In this document: positions 1 through 8,877 of the stretch, in pieces
Position numbering within the stretch: position 1 is the stretch's first letter
Layout: every line of letters starts with the position of its first letter
Assembly (NCBI GenBank): GCA_050031985.1
Contig: JBNAIG010000025.1
Location: forward strand, 111,143-175,142
Direction: 5' to 3'
Length of the DNA: 64,000 nucleotides
Source: SZUA-368 sp028533045
Lineage (GTDB): Bacteria; Spirochaetota; Spirochaetia; DSM-2461
Position numbers and translations under genes: made by a program
The notes under the pieces: generated by a model
What the model saw: only the letters and a program-made list of their open reading frames with translations
What the model was told of the DNA's origin: nothing
Database searches by the model: none

Positions 1-2286
1 AAATCCCCGGTTTTGGCTGTTGGCAAACTCTTCGGCGCTGGAAAAGAGGGTGATTTTATCCAGGTAGGGATTTCCCTCCCAGGGACAGAAGGTTCCGCAG
101 TTACCGCACTCGTTACAAAGAGCGTCCAGGTGGAGGATTTGGGTGCGGTTCTTCTCTCCGGCCACCTCGATGGCCCGATTGGCCCGATTGGGACAGACAT
201 CTATACATTTATTACATTCGTAGTGGCAGTCAAGGCAGCGCAGGGCCTCTTTCTGCGTTCCTTCCGCTGTCAATTTCGCCTTGGGGTCTATTTCAAAGTT
301 CACCCGCCCCTTTTTCCGCTCCACTTCTTCCCGGTCTTCCCCGGCGAAGGGTGCGGGGGGGGCCGGGGGGATTTCTCCCGCCAGGGCGTCAATTTGTTTA
401 GCTGCGGCAGCGATATCTTCTATCAGGCCGATTTTAGGGTGATTATTTCCGTCGATGATGAGGGCGATTCCCTCTTCCTTCAGGCTCTCTTCGCTCGGAA
501 GCCCTTCGGGACAGGGGATGATTTTCACACCGCAAGTTTTAATGAAGTCCACATCGCCCTTAACTATCTCCCCGGGGAACTTGTAGCCCGGGAGGGAGTA
601 CTCTTCCTCGTCCGGACGGAGGTAAAGGGCCGTTTCATAGCCTCGTTGGGCCAGAAAATAGGCCGCCGAGAGGGTAAAAAGTCCCTGCCCCAGGAGGGCG
701 GCTCTCTTTCCGGCCCTTAATTCAGGGGCCTTGTGGGCCGCCATAAAATCGTCAAAACCCTGTTCCCGGGCCTGTTTCTTTAGCTCCCGTATCTTTACCG
801 GCGCCTCATAGTCCCGACGGGTACAGTTCTTTTCGCACCTACGGGAACAGTAGTGGCCGGTAATACCGGGCAGGGGATTCTTTTCGTAGATTACCCTAAG
901 AGCCCCCGCATAATTGCCTTCACCCATTAGCTTAATATAACGGGGGGCGTCCTGTTCAATGGGACAGGCCTCCTGGCAAGGGGGAACCACGCAGTTAAAA
1001 AGAGGGAGGGGGCGGGAAATCTGAACCTTCTCCTTACCGCGCCACTTTTTCTCCTTATAGACCGACTTAAGGCTCTCCTCGGCCAGAAGAGTCAGTTTGG
1101 CCACATCAATCCTCTCCGGGGGGCTTGCGGGATGTTCCAGACAGCTCTCCACCATCTGAGACATTCTCATATATCCGCCGGGCTTCAGAAGTTCGGTACA
1201 AACGGTCAGGGGACGAATCCCCGTCTCCCACACATCGGCTATATTGTAGTCCGAAAGGCCGCCGGAAAAGGAGATAGCCAAATCACCCTCAAAGGCTTGA
1301 GCCAGACCGGCGGCCACGTTAATCGAGAGGGGGTAGAGGGGGCGGCCCGAGAGGTACATCTCCTCCCCGGGCAACTGGTCGAGCTTATTGAGAACCCCCA
1401 GGGTATTGGTCAGCTTAATCCCAAAGAAGCGCTTCTCCTTTTGGGCCAAATCCTTTAGCCGAGTGATCATGGAGACCGCATCGTCAAAAACAAGGTCCTT
1501 TTCAAAGGCTTCCCGGGGTACCTGAACGTAGTCAAAACCGCTCTCATTCAGGAAATTGTTGATAAAATCTTCCCCCAGAAGGGTGGGGTTCAGCTTCACA
1601 TAGGTGTTGAGCTTTTTCATCTCCAACATATAGGAGCAGATTTTTTCGATCTCATCGGGGGGGCAGCCGTGCATGGTGGATATGCTGATTTGGCTTCCCA
1701 TATGGGGCGAGGGGATTTCAAGATCGATTCCTTCCCGGCGAGCTATCTTCTTTAGGATAGCCCCGTAGGCCTCATAACGGGGGTCGATACGGGCGTCCTT
1801 CATCCTCTCTATAAACTGGTCCACCCGGGGAGATGAGATACCCTCCAGGTCATAGCCCACGCTCATGTTAAAAATAAAATCGCCCCCTCCGTCGGTCCAT
1901 CCCAGGAATTCCTTAAAAAAGTGAAGGAGGAACCAGGCCTTAAGGTACTCGTCAAAGGCCTGATCCAGGGTGAATTCGGAGGACCACTCTACGTTATAGC
2001 ACTCGTCCCGGGCATCGATGCAGGGTTTTTCCAGCTCCAATTCGTCAAGAATCTGAACCGTCTTGAGCTCAAAGAAGCGGGCGCCGCTTAGGTAGGCTGC
2101 CAAAAAATTGGGGGCCATTTGGGTATGCGGTCCTGCGGCGGGGCCCAAAGGAAGGGGGCCGGAGGGGAAATCGTCCGTAAAAAAGGCGGCCCGGGGAATC
2201 CCGACGAGGGAGGCGGAGTTCTTGTACTCTTCCAGAGCTGCATTTATTAAATCCTCAAAGGAGAGGGGAAACATTCTATCTGACAT
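1..2286 (-). CDS. ygfK: YgfK-type iron-sulfur flavoprotein-like subunit (3' end outside window)
   Basis: The reverse strand encodes a protein starting MSDRMFPLSFEDL that closely follows enterobacterial YgfK, a putative selenate reductase subunit of purine-catabolic clusters. An N-terminal dihydropyrimidine/dihydroorotate dehydrogenase-like barrel carries GPAAGPHTQ, STMHGCPP and FVKLNPTLLG-like motifs. A GltD-like Cys-rich region follows (CVVPPCQEACPIEQD, then HYCSRRCEKNC), and near the left edge a double ferredoxin-like cluster (CLDCHYECNKCIDVCPNRA, CNECGNCGTFCPW). The FAD/NAD(P) part between them looks eroded: the nucleotide loop reads GQGLFT where YgfK normally has GAGPAG, and the second Rossmann domain is missing. 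The ATG has no clear Shine-Dalgarno. It is divergent from the xanthine dehydrogenase operon, with which it is usually clustered. Family call secure; biochemical role is not established for the family. Confidence 0.9.
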   Translation of the reverse strand, partial: MSDRMFPLSFEDLINAALEEYKNSASLVGIPRAAFFTDDFPSGPLPLGPAAGPHTQMAPNFLAAYLSGARFFELKTVQILDELELEKPCIDARDECYNVEWSSEFTLDQAFDEYLKAWFLLHFFKEFLGWTDGGGDFIFNMSVGYDLEGISSPRVDQFIERMKDARIDPRYEAYGAILKKIARREGIDLEIPSPHMGSQISISTMHGCPPDEIEKICSYMLEMKKLNTYVKLNPTLLGEDFINNFLNESGFDYVQVPREAFEKDLVFDDAVSMITRLKDLAQKEKRFFGIKLTNTLGVLNKLDQLPGEEMYLSGRPLYPLSINVAAGLAQAFEGDLAISFSGGLSDYNIADVWETGIRPLTVCTELLKPGGYMRMSQMVESCLEHPASPPERIDVAKLTLLAEESLKSVYKEKKWRGKEKVQISRPLPLFNCVVPPCQEACPIEQDAPRYIKLMGEGNYAGALRVIYEKNPLPGITGHYCSRRCEKNCTRRDYEAPVKIRELKKQAREQGFDDFMAAHKAPELRAGKRAALLGQGLFTLSAAYFLAQRGYETALYLRPDEEEYSLPGYKFPGEIVKGDVDFIKTCGVKIIPCPEGLPSEESLKEEGIALIIDGNNHPKIGLIEDIAAAAKQIDALAGEIPPAPPAPFAGEDREEVERKKGRVNFEIDPKAKLTAEGTQKEALRCLDCHYECNKCIDVCPNRANRAIEVAGEKNRTQILHLDALCNECGNCGTFCPWEGNPYLDKITLFSSAEEFANSQNRGF

Positions 2287-2349
2287 AGTTAAAGAGTAAC
2301 ACAGGGGAGGAATAAAATAAATATATATCGGTTAAATAGCCGCTTATAC

Positions 2350-2379
2350 TTGACCTCTTTCCCTTAGGAGAAATAAAAT
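2350..2379 (+). promoter_or_regulatory. Candidate promoter of the purine-hydroxylase operon
   Basis: TTGACC (2350-2355) and TAAAAT (2374-2379) are separated by 18 bp, upstream of the first gene of the operon. A GAGCCC...GGGCTC stem-loop (2388-2409) lies in the leader between this promoter and the start codon at 2448. It has no U-tract, so I do not call it a terminator. The fit to a sigma-70 consensus is visible; activity is inferred. Confidence 0.45.
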
Positions 2380-2447
2380 GATAGGAAGAGCCCTTATTAA
2401 AGGGGCTCGTAAGTCTGTTTATAATTGTGTGTACGTGGAGGATCATA

Positions 2448-3083
2448 ATGGACAAATCAACAAAGTTAAATCATTTTATTTATATACTCATCTATGCTTC
2501 GATCTGGGGTTTCCTGGAAGCTACCCTGGGATGGAGTCTGCAGTTTCTTGCCATACAGGTCTCCGGATTCGTTATGTTTCCTCTGGCCATGTATATTTTG
2601 CTTTCCGCCTATCGGAAGCTGGAGAGCGCCCGCAGCCTTGTGGCAATTGGTGTGGTTGCCGGGGTTATTAAGCTGGTTAACCTGCTTCTTCCCGGCCTGC
2701 CTCCCATTAAAACGATTAATCCCGCTATCGCTCTGGTTCTGGAAGCCAGTTTCGCGGCCCTTTTTATTCCCGCTTTAATGAAGGTAAAAGGGGCGGCCCG
2801 TTTAGGCTTTTCCACCCTTCTTAACCTGAGTTGGAGAGGGGCTTTTCTTCTGACCGCCCTGGCTATTCAGGTTCTTTGGGTGATTCCCATGGGGCTTTTA
2901 AAGTCGGGAGAGATGATTTTTAGCTATCTTGTGGTAAATGGCCTTGTCAGTTCTCTGATCACTTGGATGATTGTGATGATTGAAGCCCGGCCGGGACTGA
3001 GTCTCTCTATTAAACTTAAAAAGCCTTCTATCTGGGCCCTTCCCCTGTTGGCGGGCTCTGTGGGCGCTCAGCTTTTTCTCTAA
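2448..3083 (+). CDS. Integral membrane protein of the purine-hydroxylase operon
   Basis: A protein of about 211 residues with five to six hydrophobic segments and a short basic C-terminal part. I place the start at ATG 2448 rather than at an upstream in-frame GTG (2427), because GGAGG sits seven bases before it. I do not recognise the family. Size and topology resemble S components of ECF vitamin/purine transporters, but no ECF signature is evident, so a transport role is inference from position only. It is first in an operon with XdhC-like, guanine deaminase and xanthine dehydrogenase genes (18 bp to the next). It may import a purine or help the hydroxylase system. Confidence 0.75.
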   Translation: MDKSTKLNHFIYILIYASIWGFLEATLGWSLQFLAIQVSGFVMFPLAMYILLSAYRKLESARSLVAIGVVAGVIKLVNLLLPGLPPIKTINPAIALVLEASFAALFIPALMKVKGAARLGFSTLLNLSWRGAFLLTALAIQVLWVIPMGLLKSGEMIFSYLVVNGLVSSLITWMIVMIEARPGLSLSIKLKKPSIWALPLLAGSVGAQLFL

Positions 3084-3100
3084 ATACCGGATAGATTCAT

Positions 3101-3916
3101 ATGATAAGCGATCTATACGGGAAAATTTCCGAACTTACCTCTCGGGGGAGGTCTTGCGTTATGGTCACCGTGGCCGAAACGGAAGGATTCGGGCCCATGA
3201 CGGTGGGAAAGAAAATGCTTGTCCTTGATGACGGCTCCTCTGAGGGAACCGTGGGGGGCGGGGCATTGGAATTCGAGGCCCTTCAGACAGCCCAAGAGGT
3301 TCTTAAGGATCAAAAGAGTCGGCTTGTCTCCTATCTTCTCAATGAGGGAAAGGTAAAGGAGGGATTCAAGACTGTCCCCATGGTGTGTGGAGGAACGGCC
3401 AAGTTCTTCTATGAGTACCTTTCCGGCGGGGACCGGGTCTCTATTTTTGGGGGAGGTCATGTGGGCCAGGCACTGGTGCGGCAGCTCAATCTTTTGGGGT
3501 ACTACACCATACTTATAGATGACCGGGAGGATATTTTTACCTCCGAAGCCCCCGCCTGTGAGTGCATTCACGAGGCTTTTCACTCCTATGCTATGAAAGC
3601 TCCCCTCGATGAGTCGAGCTATGTGGTTATTTGTACCGCCTCCCATGCCAATGACTTTGACGTGGCCCGGGCCCTGACCGAACGGGGCGTCAAACCCAAG
3701 TATCTGGGAATGCTCGCCTCTCCTTTAAAAAAGGCGGAACTTGTTTCTCGGTTGGAGAAGGAGTTTGGGGCCGATCTGGATCTTTCCCACTTCTACAGCC
3801 CCGTGGGCCTGGACATAGGAGGGGAGTCTCCTGCGGATATCGCCCTTTCCGTAGCCGCCGAAATTAGTGCCGTTAAATACGAAAGGAGAGAAATCTCCCA
3901 CATGAGGAACCGGTAA
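3101..3916 (+). CDS. xdhC: XdhC/CoxI-family molybdenum hydroxylase maturation factor
   Basis: 271 residues. The N-terminal half shows the XdhC_CoxI signature (VAETEGFGPMTVGKKM, then EGTVGGGALE). The C-terminal half is an XdhC_C Rossmann domain with the loop FGGGHVGQALVRQL. XdhC proteins bind molybdopterin cofactor and help deliver the sulfurated cofactor to xanthine dehydrogenase-type enzymes. It sits directly upstream of guanine deaminase (1 bp gap) and the hydroxylase subunits, consistent with a dedicated chaperone acting in the cytoplasm. The family also occurs in selenium-dependent molybdenum hydroxylase systems, often beside ygfK, as here. The start ATG follows a weak ribosome site. Family call confident; cofactor form used here unknown. 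Confidence 0.85.
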   Translation: MISDLYGKISELTSRGRSCVMVTVAETEGFGPMTVGKKMLVLDDGSSEGTVGGGALEFEALQTAQEVLKDQKSRLVSYLLNEGKVKEGFKTVPMVCGGTAKFFYEYLSGGDRVSIFGGGHVGQALVRQLNLLGYYTILIDDREDIFTSEAPACECIHEAFHSYAMKAPLDESSYVVICTASHANDFDVARALTERGVKPKYLGMLASPLKKAELVSRLEKEFGADLDLSHFYSPVGLDIGGESPADIALSVAAEISAVKYERREISHMRNR

Positions 3917-3917
3917 T

Positions 3918-5180
3918 TTGATTAACCTGTACAAAGGAAATTTTATAGATACCCCCACTCCCGGTGAATTCCGGGTAAGGGAAGAGTCGGTAGCCGTGGT
4001 GGAGGAGGGAAAGCTGATTTCCCTGGAGAGCCAGGTGCCTCGGGAGTATGCCTCCCTGCCCGTAAGGGATTTGGGACTTGTGATACCCTCCTTTATTGAC
4101 CTGCACGTTCATGCCCCCCAGCATATGCAGATGGGAGCGGGTCTGGATTTGGGACTCCTGGACTGGCTGGACAATCACACCTTTCCCGGGGAAACCCGTT
4201 TTGCCAATGAAGATTATGCCCGGGAACTTTATCCGCTTTTTGCCAAGGAGCTCTTAAGGCAGGGGAGTTTAAGGTCCGTGGTATACGGGACCATCCACGG
4301 GAAGTCCACCCTGATTTTGGCGGAAGCCCTGGAAAAGGCCGGACTGACCGCCTTTGTGGGGAAGATCAATATGGATCAGAACGCCCCCGATTCTCTTAAG
4401 GAAGAAACAGAGGAGTCCCTGAGGGAAAGTGTCGATTTCTGTGAAAGAATGGCCGCCCATGAACGGGTCCGCCCCATCCTGACCCCCCGTTTTGCTCCCA
4501 GCTGTACGGAAAAACTTATGAAGGGGCTTGGTGAGTTGGCCCGCAAGAAGGACCTGCCCGTCCAATCCCATCTGGCCGAAACCCGTCCCGAGGCCCGTTG
4601 GGTTTCGGAACTTTTCCCCAAAAGTCGCAGCTACACCCATGTTTATGATGACTGCGGTCTTCTGGGGCCGGGAAGCCTTATGGCCCATGGTATCTATTTA
4701 AGCGACGAAGAGATAGAACTGATTCGGGAAAGGGAAGCCACCCTGGTTCACTGTCCCAGCGCCAATATCAATCTGAGCAGCGGTATTATGCCTCTGGGGC
4801 GCTATCTGGACGGGGGAGTTAATCCGGGATTGGGCTCCGATGTGGGGGCCGGTCATACCTTAGCCATGTACCGGGCGGTGGTTCAGGCCGTTCAGGTCTC
4901 CAAGCTCCTGCGGGTTATGGAGCCCGAGGGAAATCACCGGACAATAAAACTCTCCGAGGCCTTCTATCTGGCCACCATGGGGAACGGCCGATTTTTCACA
5001 GGCCGGGGTTTTGAGCCCTGCGGGGCCTTTGAGGCGGGAATGAGCTTTGACGCTCTGGCCATTGACCTGGAACTGCCCAAGGCGGTGGGAATGTCTCCCC
5101 TTAATCAACTGGAGCGCTTCCTTTATTCCGGGGACGACCGCCATATAAAAACACGAATCTTAGCAGGTAGGGAATTATGA
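3918..5180 (+). CDS. guaD: Guanine deaminase (amidohydrolase)
   Basis: 420 residues with the full metal-dependent amidohydrolase set expected of guanine deaminase: DLHVHAPQ (H63, H65), QSHLAE (H218), MAHGIYL (H257), HCPSANINLSSG and GSDVGAG (D308). The HAPQ and TPRFAPSCT motifs favour guanine deaminase over other aminohydrolases such as SsnA, chlorohydrolases or cytosine deaminase. It hydrolyses guanine to xanthine plus ammonia in the cytoplasm, supplying the hydroxylase encoded immediately downstream. The start is TTG 3918, two bases after the XdhC stop, with GAGG about 10 bases upstream. Its end overlaps the next start by 4 bp (ATGA), indicating translational coupling. Confidence 0.9.
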   Translation: MINLYKGNFIDTPTPGEFRVREESVAVVEEGKLISLESQVPREYASLPVRDLGLVIPSFIDLHVHAPQHMQMGAGLDLGLLDWLDNHTFPGETRFANEDYARELYPLFAKELLRQGSLRSVVYGTIHGKSTLILAEALEKAGLTAFVGKINMDQNAPDSLKEETEESLRESVDFCERMAAHERVRPILTPRFAPSCTEKLMKGLGELARKKDLPVQSHLAETRPEARWVSELFPKSRSYTHVYDDCGLLGPGSLMAHGIYLSDEEIELIREREATLVHCPSANINLSSGIMPLGRYLDGGVNPGLGSDVGAGHTLAMYRAVVQAVQVSKLLRVMEPEGNHRTIKLSEAFYLATMGNGRFFTGRGFEPCGAFEAGMSFDALAIDLELPKAVGMSPLNQLERFLYSGDDRHIKTRILAGREL

Positions 5181-6613
5181 AGATAGACTGTCGATTTATT
5201 CTAAACCATAGGGAGATGGAACTTTCCCTCCCCCCCGGTCGTTCAGTGCTGGATCTTTTAAGAAAGGATTTGGGAATGTACGGCACCAGGGAAGGCTGCC
5301 GGGAAGGGGAGTGCGGGGCCTGTACGGTTATTCTGGGCCGGGTTCCTCTGGCGGTTTATCGTCCCATGGCGTCCTGTATCATGCCCGTGGGCCAGCTGAA
5401 TTATACTCACCTGGTGACCATAGAGGGGCTTCAGGGTGAGAGGCCCAATCGGCTTCAGCAGGCTTTTTTGAATCAGGGGGCTTCCCAATGCGGTTTCTGT
5501 ACTTCCGGCTTCATCCTGGCCCTTACGGGATATCTTCTGGAAGGGCGGTCCGTGACTCTTGAGGGCGCGGTGAATGCTCTGGACGGGAATATCTGCCGCT
5601 GTACCGGCTACGGTTCCATTCGCCGAGCCGTGGAGGAGACGGTGGAACCCCTTGTGGGGAAGGTTCCCTCCCTTCAGTCGCTCATAGAACTGGATTTGCT
5701 CCCCCCCTATTTTACGGAAATTCCCAAAAGACTGGAAAAACTCAGGCTTAAATCTCTGGCCGATTCACAGGAGCTTAGCTTTGAACGGATCAAAGAGAGG
5801 GGCCCTCTTATTGCGGGGGGAACCGATTTGTATGTACAGCGGGGAGAAGCTCTGGAGAAGGGGCAGCCCCGTTTTATCATTCCCGAGTCGGAGGCCATTC
5901 GGGAAGAGGAGGGGATGATTGTTATTCCCGCTTCGGCTACCATGGAGCAGCTGCGGCTTAGTCCTTTTATGAATGAAGCCTTTCCCCTGTGGAGTGAGAA
6001 GCTCCTGCTCGTGGCCTCCCATATTTTAAGGAATCGGGCCACTTTGGGAGGAAATCTGGTTAATGCCTCTCCCATTGGGGACGGGGCGGTACTGCTTCTT
6101 GCTCTGGATGCTCAAATTCAGCTTAGCTCAGAGGAGGGTACTTCACGGCGTCTTCCCCTCAGAGAGTTTTTTCTGGATTACAAAAAGCTGGACCTTAAAG
6201 AGGGGGAACTGGTGGATTGTCTCCTTGTGAAAAAATATGAATCCAAGCAGCTATGGAACTTTGCGAAAGTGAGCAAACGGGAGCGTCTGGATATTGCCAG
6301 CTGTAACTCGGCCGCCCTTTTTACCGTGGAAGAGGGGTGTATCAGTTCCGCCGGGATCGCCCTGGGCGGGGTTGCTCCCGTTCCTTTTACTGCTGGAAAG
6401 ACCATGGCCTGGCTTAAGGGTAAGTCTCTCACAAAAGAGACCCTCCTTGGCTCCTTTGACATTTTGCAAAAAGAGATTAACCCCATTGATGATGTACGGG
6501 GGAGTTCTACCTATAAGAGACGTTTGGCTTCGGCCCTTCTGGCGGACCACTACCTTCGCTGTTTCCCCGACCTGTGCAGCTATGACGATTTGGCAAAAGG
6601 AGGCGTACTGTGA
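5177..6613 (+). CDS. Xanthine dehydrogenase-like subunit, fused 2Fe-2S and FAD domains
   Basis: 478 residues. The N-terminal plant-type 2Fe-2S domain has C41, C46, C49, C67. A second 2Fe-2S domain has SQCGFC (C105, C108) and ICRCTG (C140, C142). The central and C-terminal part is an FAD_binding_5/CO_deh_flav_C domain with LIAGGTDLYV and the FAD loop ATLGGNLVNASPIGD. It carries electrons from the molybdenum centre to NAD or another acceptor. The domain order matches XdhA of two-subunit bacterial xanthine dehydrogenases. It overlaps both neighbours by 4 bp, so stoichiometric translation with the molybdenum subunit is likely. All cluster ligands are present. Substrate assignment to xanthine relies on the guanine deaminase neighbour. 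Confidence 0.9.
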   Translation: MKIDCRFILNHREMELSLPPGRSVLDLLRKDLGMYGTREGCREGECGACTVILGRVPLAVYRPMASCIMPVGQLNYTHLVTIEGLQGERPNRLQQAFLNQGASQCGFCTSGFILALTGYLLEGRSVTLEGAVNALDGNICRCTGYGSIRRAVEETVEPLVGKVPSLQSLIELDLLPPYFTEIPKRLEKLRLKSLADSQELSFERIKERGPLIAGGTDLYVQRGEALEKGQPRFIIPESEAIREEEGMIVIPASATMEQLRLSPFMNEAFPLWSEKLLLVASHILRNRATLGGNLVNASPIGDGAVLLLALDAQIQLSSEEGTSRRLPLREFFLDYKKLDLKEGELVDCLLVKKYESKQLWNFAKVSKRERLDIASCNSAALFTVEEGCISSAGIALGGVAPVPFTAGKTMAWLKGKSLTKETLLGSFDILQKEINPIDDVRGSSTYKRRLASALLADHYLRCFPDLCSYDDLAKGGVL

Positions 6614-8877
6614 AAAATCCCGATAGCACCTACCATGTGATGGGTCTTACCCGCTATGTGGATGACCAGGACTTCCCCCAACGGGGCCTCCACTGCGTTG
6701 TCTTTTTCTCTCCCGTGGCCAAAGGAAAAGTCCGGAAACTCGATATTTCCCGGGCCGCAGAAGTGAGGGGAGTGGATTTCATTCTTACCGCCCGGGATAT
6801 CCCCGGTGAGAACCAGATAGGCGGCATCATTGAGGATGAAATTCTCATGGCCGAGGATGAGGTGGACTTTGTGGGAATGCCCATGGCCGCCGTTTACGGA
6901 CGCACAGAGGAAGCCGCCCGGGAAGCGGTCGAGCTGATTGAAGTGGACATTGAGGAGGAGACTCCCATTCTGGACCCCCGGGAAGCCTATGAGAAGAATG
7001 AGCTTATAGCCCCCGTGCGTACATTTACCCTGGGGAATACGGAGGAAGCCATTGCCGGAGCCGCCTACGTGGCCCGGGGAAGGGCCGAGTCCGGTGCGCA
7101 GGAGCATTTTTACCTGGAAACCCAGGCGACCATAGCCACACCCACCGAGGAGGGGAACATTTTTCTCTCCACCGGAACCCAGGCTCCCACATCGGTACAG
7201 CGCTGCGTGGCCAAGGTGTGCGGTTACCCCATGAACAAGATAGAAGTGGATGTGAGACGCCTGGGCGGCGCCTTCGGAGGTAAGGAGGACCAGGCCAATA
7301 CCTGGGCCTGTTTTGCCGCCCTGGGAGCCCAAAAGTCCGGTCTTCCCTGCCGTATGGTCCTGCGCCGGTCGGAGGATATGCTGGCCACGGGAAAACGGCA
7401 CCCCTACAGTTCGGACTTTACCCTAGCCCTGGATCGGGAAGGAAAGTTCCTGGCCTATAAGGCTATGTTCTACCAGAATGCCGGTGCCGCCGCAGACCTT
7501 TCCACCTCCGTTTTGGAAAGAACTCTGTTCCATGCCACCGCCTCCTACTATGTGCCCCATGTCCATGCCACGGCCGCATCCTGCCGTACCAATATAACGC
7601 CCAATACCGCTTTTCGGGGTTTTGGCGGACCCCAGGGGATGTTTGTCTTTGAAGCGGCCATTCGGGAGGCCTCTCGGGTCAGCGGAATTTCCGTAGAAGA
7701 ACTGCAAAGAAAGAACCTTTTGAAAACCGGCGATCTTCTCTCCTATGGGCAGATCGCAGAAAACGCCCGGGCCGAGCGCTGCTGGGACAGGGCTCTGGAA
7801 AAATACGAACTTCCCAAACGGATGAAAGCCATAGATAATCAGAGGGAGAAAGAGAAAACTTCTGGTAAGTTGGAGCGGTATGGCCGGGGCTATGCCCTCA
7901 TGCCGGTTTGTTTTGGAATCAGCTTTACCACCACCTTTCTTAATCAGGCCCGGGCCCATATTCATGTTTATACCGACGGCAGTGTGGGGGTCAGCACCGG
8001 GGCCGTAGAGATGGGTCAGGGGGTGAATCACAAGATTCGGGAGATCGTTTCGGAGAGCTTTGGCATAGACGGAACACATATCAAACTTGAGTCTACCAAT
8101 ACCACCCGGGTTTCCAACTCAAGTCCCACAGCCGCCAGCAGTGGAGCCGATTTTAACGGCGCCGCCGCCCTCATGGCCTGTGAGATGATTAAGGAGCGCC
8201 TTTTCAAATATATGGCCTCCACCCTGGAGTGTAAGGCGGAGGATCTTTCCCTGAAGGACGGCCGTCTCTATCAGAAGGAAAGCCCCTGTGAGGAGAGCTG
8301 GGAGGATGTGGTTATTCAAGCCTATCGTGCCCGGGTGCAGTTAAGCGCCGAGGCCCACTACTCCACACCGGACCTCCACTTTGATAAAAGCACAGAGAAG
8401 GGACACCCCTTTGCCTACCACACCTACGGAACCGCCTATTTTGAAGCGGAAGTGGACCGACTTTTGGGAACTTATCGGGTGGAAAAGGCCTATGTGGTTC
8501 ACGATTTGGGACGGTCTATTAATCCCCTCATAGACCTGGGACAGGTGGAAGGGGGAATGGTCCAGGGAATCGGATGGCTTACCATGGAAGAGATGCGCTA
8601 TGCCGAATCGGGAAGGCCTCTCACGGCCACGGCGGGAACCTATAAAATGCCCGATATCTCATCGGCACCGGTAGATATGAAGGTGGAATTCCTGGAAGAT
8701 GCCTATAATGACAGGGCCGTAAAAGGGTCCAAGGCCGTGGGGGAACCACCCTTTATGTACGGAATAGGGGCCTATTGGGCCATTAAGAGGGCGGCCGGGA
8801 CGGATTTTTGTTCCTATACGGCTCCCCTTACACCGGAGCGGCTTATGGGAGAGACCCGGGGGAATCGGCCAGATTAA
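6610..8877 (+). CDS. Xanthine dehydrogenase-like molybdenum-binding subunit
   Basis: 755 residues with the aldehyde oxidase/xanthine dehydrogenase a/b hammerhead (VMGLTRYVDD, LTARDIPG) and molybdopterin-binding core. RLGGAFGGKED lies at about 217-227, AFRGFGGPQ (334-342) contains the arginine loop, and VGEPP holds the catalytic glutamate E712. It hydroxylates purine-type substrates at the molybdenum centre, passing electrons to the FeS/FAD subunit encoded 4 bp upstream. The start is GTG 6610, overlapping the previous stop. No in-frame UGA interrupts the gene, so any selenium would be a labile cofactor, not selenocysteine. Its 3' end overlaps the convergent ABC ATPase gene by 35 bp. The purine specificity is inference from context. 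Confidence 0.9.
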   Translation: MKNPDSTYHVMGLTRYVDDQDFPQRGLHCVVFFSPVAKGKVRKLDISRAAEVRGVDFILTARDIPGENQIGGIIEDEILMAEDEVDFVGMPMAAVYGRTEEAAREAVELIEVDIEEETPILDPREAYEKNELIAPVRTFTLGNTEEAIAGAAYVARGRAESGAQEHFYLETQATIATPTEEGNIFLSTGTQAPTSVQRCVAKVCGYPMNKIEVDVRRLGGAFGGKEDQANTWACFAALGAQKSGLPCRMVLRRSEDMLATGKRHPYSSDFTLALDREGKFLAYKAMFYQNAGAAADLSTSVLERTLFHATASYYVPHVHATAASCRTNITPNTAFRGFGGPQGMFVFEAAIREASRVSGISVEELQRKNLLKTGDLLSYGQIAENARAERCWDRALEKYELPKRMKAIDNQREKEKTSGKLERYGRGYALMPVCFGISFTTTFLNQARAHIHVYTDGSVGVSTGAVEMGQGVNHKIREIVSESFGIDGTHIKLESTNTTRVSNSSPTAASSGADFNGAAALMACEMIKERLFKYMASTLECKAEDLSLKDGRLYQKESPCEESWEDVVIQAYRARVQLSAEAHYSTPDLHFDKSTEKGHPFAYHTYGTAYFEAEVDRLLGTYRVEKAYVVHDLGRSINPLIDLGQVEGGMVQGIGWLTMEEMRYAESGRPLTATAGTYKMPDISSAPVDMKVEFLEDAYNDRAVKGSKAVGEPPFMYGIGAYWAIKRAAGTDFCSYTAPLTPERLMGETRGNRPD

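Noticed and set aside
2378..2671. A 97-codon forward frame with AGGAG upstream, overlapping the membrane protein gene
   Set aside because: It overlaps the better gene in another frame and loses any protein-like character after the first residues. At most its first codons could form a leader peptide.
6610..8877. Selenocysteine in the molybdenum hydroxylase subunit
   Set aside because: The frame has no in-frame UGA. Any selenium dependence would be through a labile cofactor, which sequence cannot show.
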